DNA of 64,000 nt from Homarus americanus (taxonomy: Eukaryota; Arthropoda; Malacostraca; Decapoda; Nephropidae): positions 10,222,700 through 10,286,699 of the forward strand of contig NW_024736071.1 in NCBI RefSeq assembly GCF_018991925.1, read 5' to 3'. The notes under the pieces are model-generated. The model ran no database searches and was not told where the DNA came from. It saw nothing but the letters and a program-made list of their open reading frames with translations. Positions within the stretch are counted from its first letter, which is position 1; each line of letters starts with the position of its first letter. Below, one piece after another: positions 13,260-25,401 of the stretch. The translations under genes were made by a program, and so were the position numbers.

Positions 13260-14306
13260 AACTGTAATAATAAAACGATAAAGTCATTAATGTATCAGAT
13301 CTTTAATAACAATTGGACATTCATTAATAAATATTTAGAATGTTATAGGGTATGGAGTAAATATCAAAATGTGAATGAAGGATGACAACGATTCACTGAC
13401 ACTGTATCGAATATCAATGTACCCTGTATACGAATACCCATTTCCTGTTATTTTGCAGCATTGTAGGGTTCGACAGCCTTTTAATTATCACAGTTAGCCT
13501 GTAGACATCATATTGGTTGGAGTTTGGATTAGTAGATGGAGAGGTTAGTGAGCGAGGTGATACCGGGTATTTATAATTCATCGAACACAGGACACAGTCC
13601 ATGTTGCCAGGGATGGCCCACCTGGAGGGTAGGGGGGGGGGTTGCTCCCAATGATTGGGCTTAAAGTTGGTCATGATCGTCGTAATGACAGCTAAACTTC
13701 AGGTTGTTGGTCAAGAAAGGAAACAAGAGGTTTTCAGGACCAATACATGGCTTTAATAGGTGTTCAAGAAGCAGACAGACTTTTAATAATGGTAAATAAT
13801 TACATATTTAACTAGACAGCACTCGGAGACTGCTAACCTCCGATATGTGGAAAAAGCATCAGATCTTGGCAGATATGAACAATTAAAAATCTTGCACAAC
13901 GTGGTAACATTATCAGTGGAAAAGGTCACATGATGTTAATAACGTGTCCAGTCTCTGATAGTGTTATCACATGTTACATACCCACAAAACGTTATTAGTT
14001 GGGCCATTGGTGGGTAACTATCTCATAATTCTTCAACTCATAACAATTGTCGCTATGGTCAAAATGCTGTATTTATTAATGCAAATAATAAGGCATTATG
14101 CTTGTAAATGAACTTTACTAGCAACAGTGAACCTTTAATTTGCATCCTATAGTTTTCCTCACATTCCTACGTAGTCTGTCACATGTTCTAAGTACAAAAT
14201 TTTATGAGAGTTTTCTATTTTGTCATGTCTCAGGAAAACGCCCCTACTTTATGAATGGTATTTATGATACGCCCTGTACTATATTTAGGGAATCCGTTTT
14301 ACTCAC
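13260..14306. other. unassigned DNA
   Basis: No recognised gene or repeat; it contains a short G9 run near 13630. Its coding or regulatory content cannot be judged from the sequence alone. Confidence 0.35.
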
Positions 14307-14405
14307 CGGAGTCACCGCTTGAGATGATACAGGAAAGGATGGGAGGATGGTTAGCAGTCCTGTTGAGCTTACAGGTGGACAGAAATCAAAGCACACACGG
14401 TGAAG
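14307..14405 (-). CDS. exon-like segment, function unknown
   Basis: On the minus strand a good acceptor (CTGTTTTCTTTCAG) precedes 99 bases and a canonical donor (CCG then GTGAGT). One phase is open across its whole length (33 codons, beginning LHRVCFDFCPPVSSTGLLTI); the other two have stops. The translation resembles no family I know, so it may be a UTR exon or chance. It lies 11 kb beyond the stop codon of the galactosyltransferase gene on the same strand. Confidence 0.25.
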
Positions 14406-14712
14406 CTGAAAGAAAACAGATTGAAAATATGACCTTAGTAAAGAACAAATAAGAGGTTGTATTAAACAATAATGTCAAAATATATCCACCTTTGTATATA
14501 GATTGGGTTATATACGGTATATTTAGCACTTGTCAAGCAATACAACAAAGAAAACCTACGACTTACCCATTGAGCAACTGCGTCCTACCCACGACTTCAG
14601 GTCGGTCATTGCTGTGTGATTCGCAAACCTGTATGGCAGTGCTTCGGATATTAATTTCTTAACTAGTGTGTGAGACTTTTCCTTCCTGTCCAATGTTTAT
14701 GACGATATTTTG

Positions 14713-14966
14713 AAGGGTATAAAATGCAATATACTAATACATATTGTCATCTATGCATCCATACTATGACTGCTTACCATTATACATAGCAAGATGAGTA
14801 AAACATGACAGACTGATAGTGAAGCCTCGAAGGGTTCATAACTTGTGTGTTCATGCACGTGTTGCCCCATGATAGTTGGCGTGGCCCGCCATTCAGAAAG
14901 GACACGGTCTTCAACTCCAGCCCAACCTGGGTGGGCTAGAAATTGCTGTTTCTGAGTGTACATGCT
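14713..14966 (-). repeat. 255-bp repeat, right arm of an inverted pair
   Basis: Inverse complement of 9190-9446 with scattered substitutions; both borders coincide with those of the left arm. The intervening 5.3 kb contains LINE, Tigger and Tc1 debris. Confidence 0.85.
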
Positions 14967-15304
14967 CTTGGTAGGCTAACCTTACCAAGTTCCTTTACCC
15001 TCGGATTGCCTACCATACACCTAGATTATCTTGCTGCATGAAGAGCAGAACCTCATTCACTATACATATATGGCATGCCACTTTAGATCTACAAATACCT
15101 GATGCAAATGAAGATTTACAGGTATACAGTAATGCTTTATTCATTTACATCTATTATCATCACAACTTGGGAAGCCACCCATAACACATATTTACGTATG
15201 TACATCAGGACTTGGGAACCATTCAGAATCTTTGGGAAGTTTCTAGAACTTTTGGGAAGCTTCTAGGAAGCTTGTAGTTATCTGAACTTATCCATCCATT
15301 TCAG

Positions 15305-15373
15305 ATATTGTCTGAGATGGATGGGAAAGTGTCCAAGGCTGACCTCCTGTCCAAGATAACAGGGTCTATGTTG
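15305..15373 (+). CDS. putative internal coding exon, function unknown
   Basis: The acceptor TATCCATCCATTTCAG is followed by 69 bases and a donor TTG|GTGAGG. One phase is open, giving ILSEMDGKVSKADLLSKITG followed by SML, in phase 0 at both ends. The peptide is hydrophilic and protein-like, unlike the translations of nearby AT-rich DNA. I cannot name the family, and no partner exon was found. It would belong to a plus-strand gene opposite in direction to the galactosyltransferase. Confidence 0.35.
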
Positions 15374-16775
15374 GTGAGGGTTTATGGTATATATTTTGGG
15401 AAAATTGTTTTGTTTATCATTTTGATGTTGTTAGGGAAAAAAAATCATAATTATTACTGTGTAAGGTACAGTACTGTAGTAGCTTTTAGCTGCTTAAAAA
15501 CCTGTTTCAGCATATGAAACGACCTTGACTTTATCTCCGGTGAATACTAAATTAAACCTGATATATAACTACAGTACTGTATAAACTAAATCCTCATTTG
15601 TAATGGATAAGTATGGTGTATGCTCCTGAATGAAATTTAGGTTTCTGTAATTTAAAGAAATTTCTGAAAATGTGTAACACTTTTCTTGAATTTGAAATAT
15701 ATCCTTCAGTAAAGGAGGATTGTAACACATGTGCAAGTTTCACCATATGCTTGAGGATCACAAGGGTACCCAGCTAAATTTGTCATCAGGTCTAATAACA
15801 GTGCTTTAAACATTCTCACGTGCACAAACAGGATACTGTATTCAACTTATGTGAGAAGTGCACAAGATTTATGTCATTATAATGGATTCCAATACATGTA
15901 CTGTGTTAGGGCTGATGTAGCAAATTTAGTGATTCTGATTAATTAATGTTTTAATAACTATTGAAGATGTAAATATATAACATGACATTTTATATTAGGT
16001 TAATCATATGGGATAAAGATTTTTTTGTGTTCCACCCCATTATATTAAGAATTGGAGTACTGTAAGGTTGATAATGGGCTCCAGTCCTAATAGGTCATGG
16101 TTGTAACAGGTCCCATTACTAATACTGTAGTCCCCCAGTCTATCCAAACCATTAGATTGATGTTCATTGTTGTAAGTGCCCATTGGAACTGGGATCCATG
16201 ATGACTTGGGTCCAATCTTAATGGATGTGTTTGGTTTGATTGGGATACATTTGGGCTGGCATTTATAGGACATTCACCCATAGAAAAAGAGCAAAAAACT
16301 CTTACAAGCCTAAAGAAAGAGTAGCAACAGTGGGACAGAAAGAGAACATATTTTAGTATGATATTATTGTGCTTTCATTGGACCTGAGCTGTTTGATCAA
16401 TTATAATTAGCATTATGTTTTTAAGAACTAATCCTCTGTACATTCAGGTTCTCCCCCACTTAATGTTTTGGTTGTCATAAATCTATCACCCAGATATCTA
16501 ATATTAGTAATGTACAGAATATAATAGTGCGTTTTATGGCAAGAAATTTTTAAATTCATTCCATTCTCTATTTATATTTTTAATTATTTCTATGCCTCTC
16601 TCATTTTTAAGCAGTCAATGGCTAATGTACCATTTAACTTTCTAAGATAGTTTCTTTGTTTCTAGTTATTCCCAATATTTTAGTGTTCGCCTCTTATGCC
16701 AATAAGAAACGCACACAATCTTGATCTCCATACAGTTAAATAATGACAATTTCCCATTCTCATAAAACTTTAGTA
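15374..16775. other. unassigned DNA
   Basis: No features recognised beyond AT-rich background. Open frames near 16040-16280 have no family resemblance and no splice support. Confidence 0.35.
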
Positions 16776-17631
16776 CAGTGGTCCCTCGGTTAACGAACGC
16801 CTCGGTTAACGAAATTTTGGTTAACGAATTACCTTCCATAAGAATCTTCAATTCGGTTAACGAACAAAAATTCGATTAACGAAATTCTTACGAAAACATG
16901 TCAACATGTTTTGGCTCGCTCATCGGCTGGTAGATTAGTCCGCCAATACAGTAATCGGTTCTAGGGCTTACATTCGTTTCCATTGGAGTAAATATCAAGA
17001 AGGTTGTGTTACTCAATATTTTTCCAAGTTTTACATTAAAATTATTAGTCGTTTTAACACTTATTTAACATAATTGCAGTACAGAGAACTAGTTTTTGGT
17101 GGGCCCATCAGCCACTTCACTCACCCACCAAGGTGTTAGTTTGTGTCTCTGTTCAGTGGAGGAAACATCTTGCTTGTGGGTCTCTTGAACACACAGTATT
17201 TTTATGTTTTTCAGTGCAATTATTGGTCATTCTGAAATTTATTTGACATATTGACAATATATAGCGCAGTGCAGTGTTGATTTAAAGAAAATAATCTTGA
17301 ATTACACTTAGTGAACTTAAAATTTTATTGGTGAAATCACGGCATCAAGCATGGGGTGATTTCTCCTCCATCCCCACTTCCTTCTCTTCTCCCTTCTCCT
17401 CCACCCCCACTTCTAATTTCCATCATCATCATCATCAACCAGGAGCCGTCTACATACACACCTCAAAGTAAGTGTACTTTACTGCATTTTGTTTTTACTT
17501 TGTATGTACTTTTCGGTGACCTGGAGCTAATTACCCAATAACCCATTGAAACAATGGATTCGGTTAAAGAAATTTTAGGTTAACAAACGACGTTCTGGAA
17601 TGAATTGTGTTCGTTAACCGAGGGACCACTG
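16776..17631. mobile_element. Tigger-type MITE (GGTTAACGAA family), copy 1
   Basis: The left end CAGTGGTCCCTCGGTTAACG and its complement at the right end are flanked by TA (16774-16775 and 17632-17633). The element is 856 bp, with internal repeats of CGGTTAACGAA near both ends and a C-rich block near 17370. About 90% identical by eye to 23072-23935. No transposase is encoded. Confidence 0.9.
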
Positions 17632-20369
17632 TAATTATATTTGTGCCTTCTCCATCACTGGTGGGGAAGAACCCCATGCCATCTAGTATTCCTCTGTAGC
17701 CTCAACTAAAAATTTTATGTAAATACAGTACTGTACTATGTTTACAGTAGAAGTTCGTATGAAAAACAAAATGAACAATAAGAAAGATCAAAACGTCATC
17801 CTGTCTTTGGTATAAAAATAAAGAAGGGTGGCTCTTGTTCTCACTAATATTGCATGTATGATATGCTAAGTAGTGCAAGAAGTAACTGGGCAACTTATAA
17901 TATTTTTGTAGCTTAACTAATAATATTTTTTTCTGTACATTAGTAGTGAAATATAAAAGAAATAAGTGAAAATTATTTAGTTCAAAATGGTTTATGTATT
18001 GATTTGGTAGTGAATCCTTGAACATTATTGACTGATTGAAATTGAAAAAAGAGGATAAAATAAGTAAAGTAGCTATATGCAGTCAGCCCCTACTACAGTA
18101 TTAGCACAGAGGAATAGTACATATTTGCAAATTTTGTGTAAAAGCTACATGTGGTATGTATACAAGTTTTATATCTGCTTTTTTTGAATACCTTATAGCT
18201 CTGTTCAGTACTGTAATTTGGATTAATTTGATTGGAAGAGAATGTGTAGATTATATCTGTATTTCATGATTATGGATTTTGTAAATAACCTATAATTTAG
18301 AAGGCTTTGATCAAGCTTTGAGAGCAGCTGTCGGGCCAGGGACCTGATTGTTCCCAGATTGAACCTGAAGGCCAAAAGTGTGATGGTCAAGGTCTGGGAG
18401 TGGCTGTCAGAAATCACGTTCAAAATCATGAGGCACTACTCTTCCAACCACAAGTGGATCTCAAAATTCATAAGATAAGGCTCTGTAAGATAGCCATGCC
18501 ATACAGAGTGGTAGTGAGCATTCTCAGCAGCGCAGAGTAATAGGGAAAAGTCTGGATTTACATCGTCAGTGTTAAATGGCTAGATTTGTAGTGAGACACT
18601 GACATTTTGTAAGGAGATCTTCACAAGTGCAAAATCGTGATATTTACGAAGGAAATTTTTTGGTCTTATCCTACGTGGGTAATTTGTAAGGATTATTGCA
18701 ATGTGGGAGATTTCAACAGATGCTTTGTTCAGGAATAAAGTTGAAATTATTATTTGAATTGATAAAAATTACTTGGATCGACTCTGTGGGAGTGATTCAT
18801 TTGGTAGATTTATTGGCCTTCTTTTAGTGGATCTGATTGCTGTGGCTGACCAGTCCAAATCATCAACATAAGTTTAACTTTTTACCCAAAATAGCATAAA
18901 TGATGTGAGAACTTTTCACTTGAGATTGGAATGGTTGTGAATAGGTATTTATTGTACTGTGTTTGTTTACATCATTTTCCAAGCTCTTGAAGATTATGAT
19001 AACATCCATGAAATTACTGTACAGATAGTTTCTCTCTAGCCAGACAGGAATTTGTTTCCTCTGCTGCTTTTGGTTTGTGTGAAGTTTGTTCCCATTCCTT
19101 CTTGTGTTCAGTTATAAAGTTGGTAAGGAAACAGCTTACTGACCTTATCCTCAGTTTTATGGGCTTCATACCATGATCTTCTAGGGTTACTTTGTTTCTC
19201 AAACGTTCATTCTTGTTCTTTTCTGACCTTAACAGTATGCACACAGTTCTCTTGGGGAGCACATCTTCCACCACTTGATCTTTATTAAGATGTGTGTTGT
19301 TTGATGTATATATGGGATTCTGATTTTAAAGGTTAGTCTCCCAGAGTAATGAATTCCTGTTTTGGTAATTACAATAGATCAATTCTTGTTGGGGTATTTA
19401 GCTATTGATCATTGAAAGTTTTTGTTGCAAATCCTCAGCCTTCTTAGTTTTACTGTAGCTGGCTCAGCATTACAAGTACTGTGCCATCTGGCAGAAAGGT
19501 AGAGACAGAAATGGAGAAATGATCTTTAAATCCCCTTTTTAACAAGATTCAAACTTGTGTGGCTTGGAAACTTCCTCCCTTCTCCCTTGGTTTCTATACT
19601 AGTCATTACAAATTCAAGTGTGAGCAGTGGACTCAGCCTGGGCTTTCTTAGATTTGTTTGTGTTTAGTTGGATTCAAAACAGCGGAATAAGTCATCATAG
19701 GGATTCAGTACAGGTACTTAGTTATATGGTAACTGCTCTCAATGGAGTTATGTTTTTTTTTGGGGGGGGGGGGGACCATTGTGTCTTGTCCCCTTTATTT
19801 GAGGCTGATGGGACAAAGGCAAGGGGAAGTAAACAATTTATCCAAGGTATGAATAGATTAACCTTGGCTGATGTTAGGATGTTCTGTCTGATGGACCCCA
19901 ATTCATTATATGTTGCACAGTACTGTATTGTGATAGTTTCCTTGTTCTGATTTTCATGAAAAAATTGGATTTCTGGATCAATTTTTTATTTTTCTGGTTT
20001 TGGAATCATATTTTCAGTAAAATACCAATTTTATGTTTATACAATTTAATAGAAATACTGATTCTCGGGAGTGGATTTGATCTGCTACCTACTCTTGGTG
20101 CTATCAAGAAGAGGAGATGAATTAACTTGTGGTCCTTCCCACTGATCCGAATATTCAGTTCAGTGACCCTTTCCTTCCATGGTTGGCATTGGCAGTCAGT
20201 CTAAGTGATGACAAAGGCCAGCCCACATCGCTCGTGCGTTTTGATTGTTCTGTTTCATGCCTCAGTGTTAACAATGTCTTTCAAAAAGTGATTAATGGAT
20301 TGCCCAGCATCATGTAGTGCAAAACATAGATGACTTGCTCTGATACTAAACAAGAAAGTGGAGCTATTA
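17632..20369. other. unassigned DNA
   Basis: About 2.7 kb without a recognisable gene, terminal repeat or RNA. A moderately GC-richer stretch at 18300-18480 and the minus-strand frame at 19274-19014 (beginning MVEDVLPKRTVC) were inspected, but show no known motif or convincing splice sites. Confidence 0.35.
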
Positions 20370-23000
20370 CGATAAGTTGAGGCAAGTGAAACAGTATGCA
20401 AGCTTGTGAAGAAGTATGGGGTTAGAATAAGCACAGTCTACAATTTAAAAAACAGAATTTGAAGCTTTATACCAAAACAAGATCAAACAAAGGAATTTAA
20501 AAGAGAAAAAAACGTAAAACAGTTAAAGTTTTCAGAGTTAGACAAAGTGGTTTCGGAGAATTGCAATGAGGGTAAACTTATTTGAGGACTGATGATCATA
20601 AAGAAAGCCGAGCATTTTCATCAGCAAATGAGTATCAAAGAGCCTTGTGGCTAAATCGCTGCAAAGACATGCATGGTATTCGAAAGCTAGTTTGAGGAGA
20701 AAAACATTCTGCAGACTCTGAAAGTGCTGCTAAGTATGTTGAAACATTTTCAAAATTTATAGTGGTACAATCTTGCTGCTGAATAAGTTTTCAGTGCAGA
20801 CGAGAATAGACTTCTTTTTTTTTTTTTTTTTTTATATATAGATGTTTACCTTGGAAGACGTTTGCCACTGGAGATGAGAAAGAGGCAGCAAGCTTTAAGG
20901 AGTTGAAGGAATGTGTGACACTGTTTTTGTGCTGAAATGCTGCTAGATGCAAGCGCAAGCCATTAGTTATTTGGAAAAAGTGCTTATCCACGTGCTTTTA
21001 ACCCTTAGCCGGCGGCAGCAGTGATTGAAGAAGCGCCCAATTTAAAAATCGTCATTAATAGATGCCGCTGACCACTGAAGTGGAACATAAATAAAGTTAC
21101 ACCGCATTTTGTGAAATTTTAGCACCATCTATATATAGACTCTACCACAATATGGAACAGTTGCTATATTTCATTAACATAGCAAAGATGCTTTTAATAT
21201 TAAAACGTGAATTTTGTAAGTGGCTGGCTATTATTTATATTTGTATAAGTAAGGCACGTGGAGTCACTCACACCCACAGCCAAAGCTGTGTCCAAGATTT
21301 GTGATCTGGATGTGGTTTCCCTCCCACCCGTCCTTACTATGTTGTTGACTTACTGTTGCTTCTTATGGCATTTGTTCATTCAATGCTGTCACTCCTACGT
21401 TGGAAGGCTTTCTGATGTGTGGTAAAGCTTAAAACATGGAGTAATACACAGTGCAACTTGACAAACATCACAGCTGTAGATACTTCTCCTCACTTTCTTT
21501 TGTATGGCACAGTAAGTACATCTCCTTTGAACCTTCTTTGTACTACAACCTTCAGCTGACTCTGTCTCTATTGGGAAATGTCTTCCACTCAGTCTTGTAG
21601 GGCATGGCCCAAGAGTCACTGAACTTGTGGGTTTCTTTATCTAATAAACATCTTTGCTATATGCAGACACAATCTGTTCGATCAAGAGCAACTTGAAGTC
21701 AAGGAGGTTTTTTTGGCTTCCATTTTTCTTGTAGATTACATGGCAGTTATGCAAACTCATTTCTATCAGCCTGAAAAATAGCTTCTTGTAGTACTTTGTA
21801 ATACACTTGTGCTCCTTCTCTTTTCTTTACAGACCTTGGCAGCATATTTGTTTGTCTCTCTCACTTTGACTCCCGTGTCTCCAGTAAATGGAAATTGTTC
21901 TCTACTAACTGGAGAATTGTTCAACCATCCAACTTGAGCACTGTCATCTTGACCATCAACTTCTGCACCTGACAGAATATCATCTGGTTCCTCTGTAATA
22001 ATCTCAAGTTGTGATTCATCACCACTATCTGTGTCATCACCACCACTATCTGATTTTGCATCATCACTAATAATTATCATCCATGAATTTATTATCAAAA
22101 TTGTGGTCTAGAATATACTGTATTTCCTCATCAGGAATGTTCCTCCTATGGAACATAATTATGGCTATAATTTCTATATACTGTACAGGCAAAGAAAATA
22201 AAAAGTAAATAAATGGTGAAATGCCAAACAGACAAAAAAAAAATGAAAATTATATCTGACAAAACTTAGCTCTCTTCAAAATATCAAAAGAAATAATGGA
22301 AATTCAGCTCCACAGATGAAACCAGAGAGAGTGCTCTGTACCTTATGAAAGTTAGGAACAGACTGTTCGAGTGATTGGAGCTTTAGGCGGCTGGCGCCAG
22401 CGATCAGGCAAGCCATCGCCACCCTTGAGTTGCTAGTTAGGGATTTCTGAGGCTCTAGGGCACTCATACATATCCGACTATGTATAGTCTCAGCTGGGAA
22501 ATACAGGAGATGAATTTTGGAGAAGTGTCTATATATAGTCTCACCGCAATTTTTCAGCACATTCTGGACCATCTATATATAGTTCGGCCGCCAGCTAAGG
22601 GTTAAACATATTAAGCAATTTCCAGTTATTTACAGGAGCAGTAAAAATACTTGGATAACACAACATTTTCCTGGACTATTTTAATCATAACTTAAAATGT
22701 GAAGAAAAAAATCCATTTTGCGAGGTTTGTTTAACAGAAAACAGTAACGCATGCTAGGTATAGACAGCTGTGGAGCCCACCCATCCTGAGACAGATATGT
22801 TGATTCATGAAAACCTGTTTGCAGTATTTCTCCATCCCAAGGCTGCAAGTTTAATCCAGTCTATGAACCAAGGCCTTAATACATGGTAAGTCTGTGAAAC
22901 AACACCAACAGAATAATTTTATAGATTGAATGATTGAAGATGAAAGTAAAATGGGTGACACTGATGCTGTGTGTTACTTTGCCACAGCATGGGTGTTACC
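20370..23000 (+). pseudogene. Jerky/TIGD-like (Tigger) transposase pseudogene split by piggyBac
   Basis: The plus strand at 20378-20998 carries a degenerate transposase: SETVCKLVKKYGVRISTVYN (helix-turn-helix), then EFKREKNVKQLKFSELDKVV, KKAEHFHQQMSIKEP and a DEN-like acidic site near 20800. It then reads DEKEAASFKELKECVTLFLC and KPLVIWKKCLSTCFKHI, and the reading jumps across 21002-22605. After that come FPVIYRSSKNTWITQHF and FAVFLHPKAASLIQSMNQGL, equivalent to the PNTTSLIQPMDQG segment of Tigger/Jerky DDE domains. Many stops and a poly-T insertion near 20813 show it is dead. Confidence 0.75.
21002..22601 (-). mobile_element. piggyBac element, internally deleted
   Basis: TTAA borders both ends (20998-21001 and 22602-22605). 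The termini CCCTTAGCCGGCGGC and the complement of GGCCGCCAGCTAAGGG form inverted repeats beginning CCCT, diagnostic of piggyBac. The minus strand encodes transposase pieces. About 22098-21770 is an acidic N-terminal region (DSGGDDTDSGDESQLEIITE). 21619-21395 is the C-terminal cysteine-rich domain (RRCTYCAIQKKVRRSIYSCD, then CQVALCITPCFKLYHTSE). The catalytic middle is mostly missing, so the copy is nonautonomous. Confidence 0.9.
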
Positions 23001-23071
23001 CAAAAAAGCAATAAAGGCAGTCTCACACTAGGAGCTATGCGAGCCACACTACGCATGCTCTGTTAGCTATG

Positions 23072-23935
23072 CAGTGGTCCCTCGGTTAACGAACACCTTG
23101 GTTAACGAAATTTCGGTTAACGAATTACCTTCCATAAGAATCTTCAATTCGGTTAACAAACAAAAATTCGGTTAACGAAATTCTTACGAAAACATGTCAA
23201 CATGCTTTGGCTTGCTCACCAGCTGGAAGATTAGTCTGCCAATACAGTAATCGGTTCTAGGGCTTACATTCGTTTCCATTGGAGTAAATGTCAAGAAGGT
23301 TGTGTTACTCAATATTTTTCCAAGTTTTATATTAAAATTATTAGTCGTTTTAACACTAATTTAACAGAACTGCAGTACAGGGAACTAGTTTTTGGTGGGC
23401 CCATCAGCCACTTCACTCACCCACCAAGGCATCAGTTTGTGTCTCTGTTCAGTGGAGGAAACATCTTTCTTGTGGGTCTCTTGAACACAGAGTATTTTTA
23501 CGTTTTTACAGTACAATTATTGGTCATTCTGAAATTTATTTAACATATTGACAATATATAGTGCAGTGCAGTGCAGTGTTGATTTAAAGAAAATAATCTT
23601 GAATTACACTTAGTGAACTTAAAATTTTATTGGTGAAATGACGGCATCAAGCATGGGGTGATTTCTCTTCCCTCCCCACTTCTTTCTCTTCTCCCTTCTC
23701 TTCCACCCCCACTTCTAATTCCCATCATCATCATCAACCAGGAGCCTTCTACATTCACACCTCAAAGTAAGTGTACTTTACTGCATTTTTTTTTTTTTTT
23801 ACTTTGTATGTACTTTTCGGTGAGCTGGAACCAATTACCCAATGTCCCATTAAAACAATGGATTCGGTTAACAAAATTTTCAGTTAACGAACGACCTTCT
23901 GGAACGAATTGTGTTCGTTAACCGAGGGACCATTG
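23072..23935. mobile_element. Tigger-type MITE (GGTTAACGAA family), copy 2
   Basis: The left end CAGTGGTCCCTCGGTTAACG and the near-complementary right end (CGAGGGACCATTG) define 864 bp closely related to 16776-17631. The flanks are TG and CA rather than TA, so the target duplication is mutated or the ends are slightly displaced. It separates the Jerky-like pseudogene from Harbinger-like sequence. Confidence 0.85.
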
Positions 23936-24480
23936 CACGTGCTCTGTCGTCCTCACACCAGAAAACGTGTATCTCAAGTAATGCTCTCAGTTATGTTCCA
24001 TCAGTCAAGATGGCTAGTTGTGCTCTGTGATGTGATGATTATTCAAATGAGGAAACCTACTCCTGACACTGGGACTATCCAAGAAAAAGAGGAAATGGGT
24101 ACACAAAACACATATGAAAAGACAGAAATTTGGCGAGTACAGTACCATCATTTAGTACAGGAGTTTTCCCCTGATGAGGACAAATTTAAACAGTATTTTA
24201 TAATACCTGTAGCCCACTCTTAGTTCAAAGACATTTTGTTATTAATTGACAATATATCAAGAACCTGGATGTACAATCAAAGATAAAAGTCATGTCGCGG
24301 TTTTGTCTGAAGATTAAATATAACTCGTGTAACATTATGTGAGCCCCCAACCACAAGGCAGAGTGCACCAAAAGTTTAGCCCTTCGGCATATGTTTTCAC
24401 CAAATTGCACGATACGACTTTTGTCTTCCATTGTACACTACAGGAAATCCATATCACCTCAGGAATGAAATGAACAAAAC
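23936..24480 (+). pseudogene. PIF/Harbinger-like transposase remnant
   Basis: Across two plus-strand frames, 24075-24220 reads KKRKWVHKTHMKRQKFGEY and then LVQEFSPDEDKFKQYF. This resembles the start of PIF/Harbinger transposases (a basic WVH segment, then a leucine, aspartate and KF-x-x-YF block before the catalytic domain). Stops and frameshifts follow. The motif GGCAGTCTCACACTAGGAG at 23007, before the inserted MITE, resembles Harbinger termini. The assignment is tentative, based on one conserved block. Confidence 0.5.
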
Positions 24481-25144
24481 TTGACTTTGGTTACGTTCAC
24501 TTTAATAATTACATTCACTTCCATTAATTAAGTCTAATGGTAAAATACATCATTTAATTTGTTGTGGGCACACCACCACCTAGCAAAGCTGAATTACACG
24601 CTATAACATCATCTTGTGGGTGGTGACTAGGAAGGGAGCCGGCAAGACCATTACATGGGGCTATTGTCCTGGTGGTTTACATGTTTACATAAGACCTGAC
24701 TCATGATACAGTTTTAATAAATCACTCATTTTAATGGGCTGCAACCATAATGCTTAGGTCCGTAATGCCTAAGAGGCGATTATGATTAGTCGTTTTTGGC
24801 AGAGAACCATTTGATCTTCAAATTTTCAGTGTTGACCTTGTCACAGCTCAGTATCAGAGATCAATGTTTTTGGTGAGTTGGTTCTCTCCTCCCGTTTTAG
24901 ATGTGTGTGAACGTCCTCATAATCATGCCTCGGGAATGTCCTCACACCTCGGAAGCATTAGACTGCCTCCTCGTGTTTCAGGAACATAATTTTAAGCATA
25001 CAGTACCTGTACAATACTGTACTTTGAATAAAAAACCATTACATACAGATTTTCAAGACCCAGAGTCAAGTTAAAATAGGTTTGTTTATATCCCAGCAAC
25101 TTCTTGAAAGTCTTTGGACTTTGCGAGTAGTAGGTTCAAACCAT
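24481..25144. other. unassigned DNA downstream of the galactosyltransferase gene
   Basis: Lies 3' of the minus-strand gene. No confident polyadenylation signal or repeat was identified. Confidence 0.35.
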
Positions 25145-25184
25145 AACGCACTTTTCTTTCCATGTATTCTGCTAGATGAGGATT

Positions 25185-25319
25185 TCACATCTAATGGACC
25201 CTCGATATAAGGGACTTTCATCTCTATGGAGTTCATTAGATGGAGGTTTCACATAAAATGGACCCTCGATATAATGGTCTTTCTTCTCTATATAGTCCAT
25301 TAAATAGAGGTTTCACTGT
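25185..25319. repeat. pogo/Tigger terminal fragment
   Basis: The right end reads AATAGAGGTTTCACTG followed by TA. GGACCCTCGATATAA and GAGGTTTCACAT are repeated upstream in the fragment. It resembles a duplicated pogo-type terminus without an interior. Confidence 0.5.
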
Positions 25320-25401
25320 ACTATATATGCTTTTATACTGAGTACTAATTTGGCTTGTACCTTATCAATCAATGTAAGGTTGATCGAGCTGGATTATTCA
25401 C

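Noticed and set aside
17741..18025. Minus-strand open frame rich in Phe, Tyr and Leu
   Set aside because: Composition follows AT-rich DNA and there are no splice signals or domains.
19014..19274. Minus-strand 86-codon frame starting MVEDVLPKRT
   Set aside because: Protein-like composition but no recognised family and no convincing acceptor or donor; not called.
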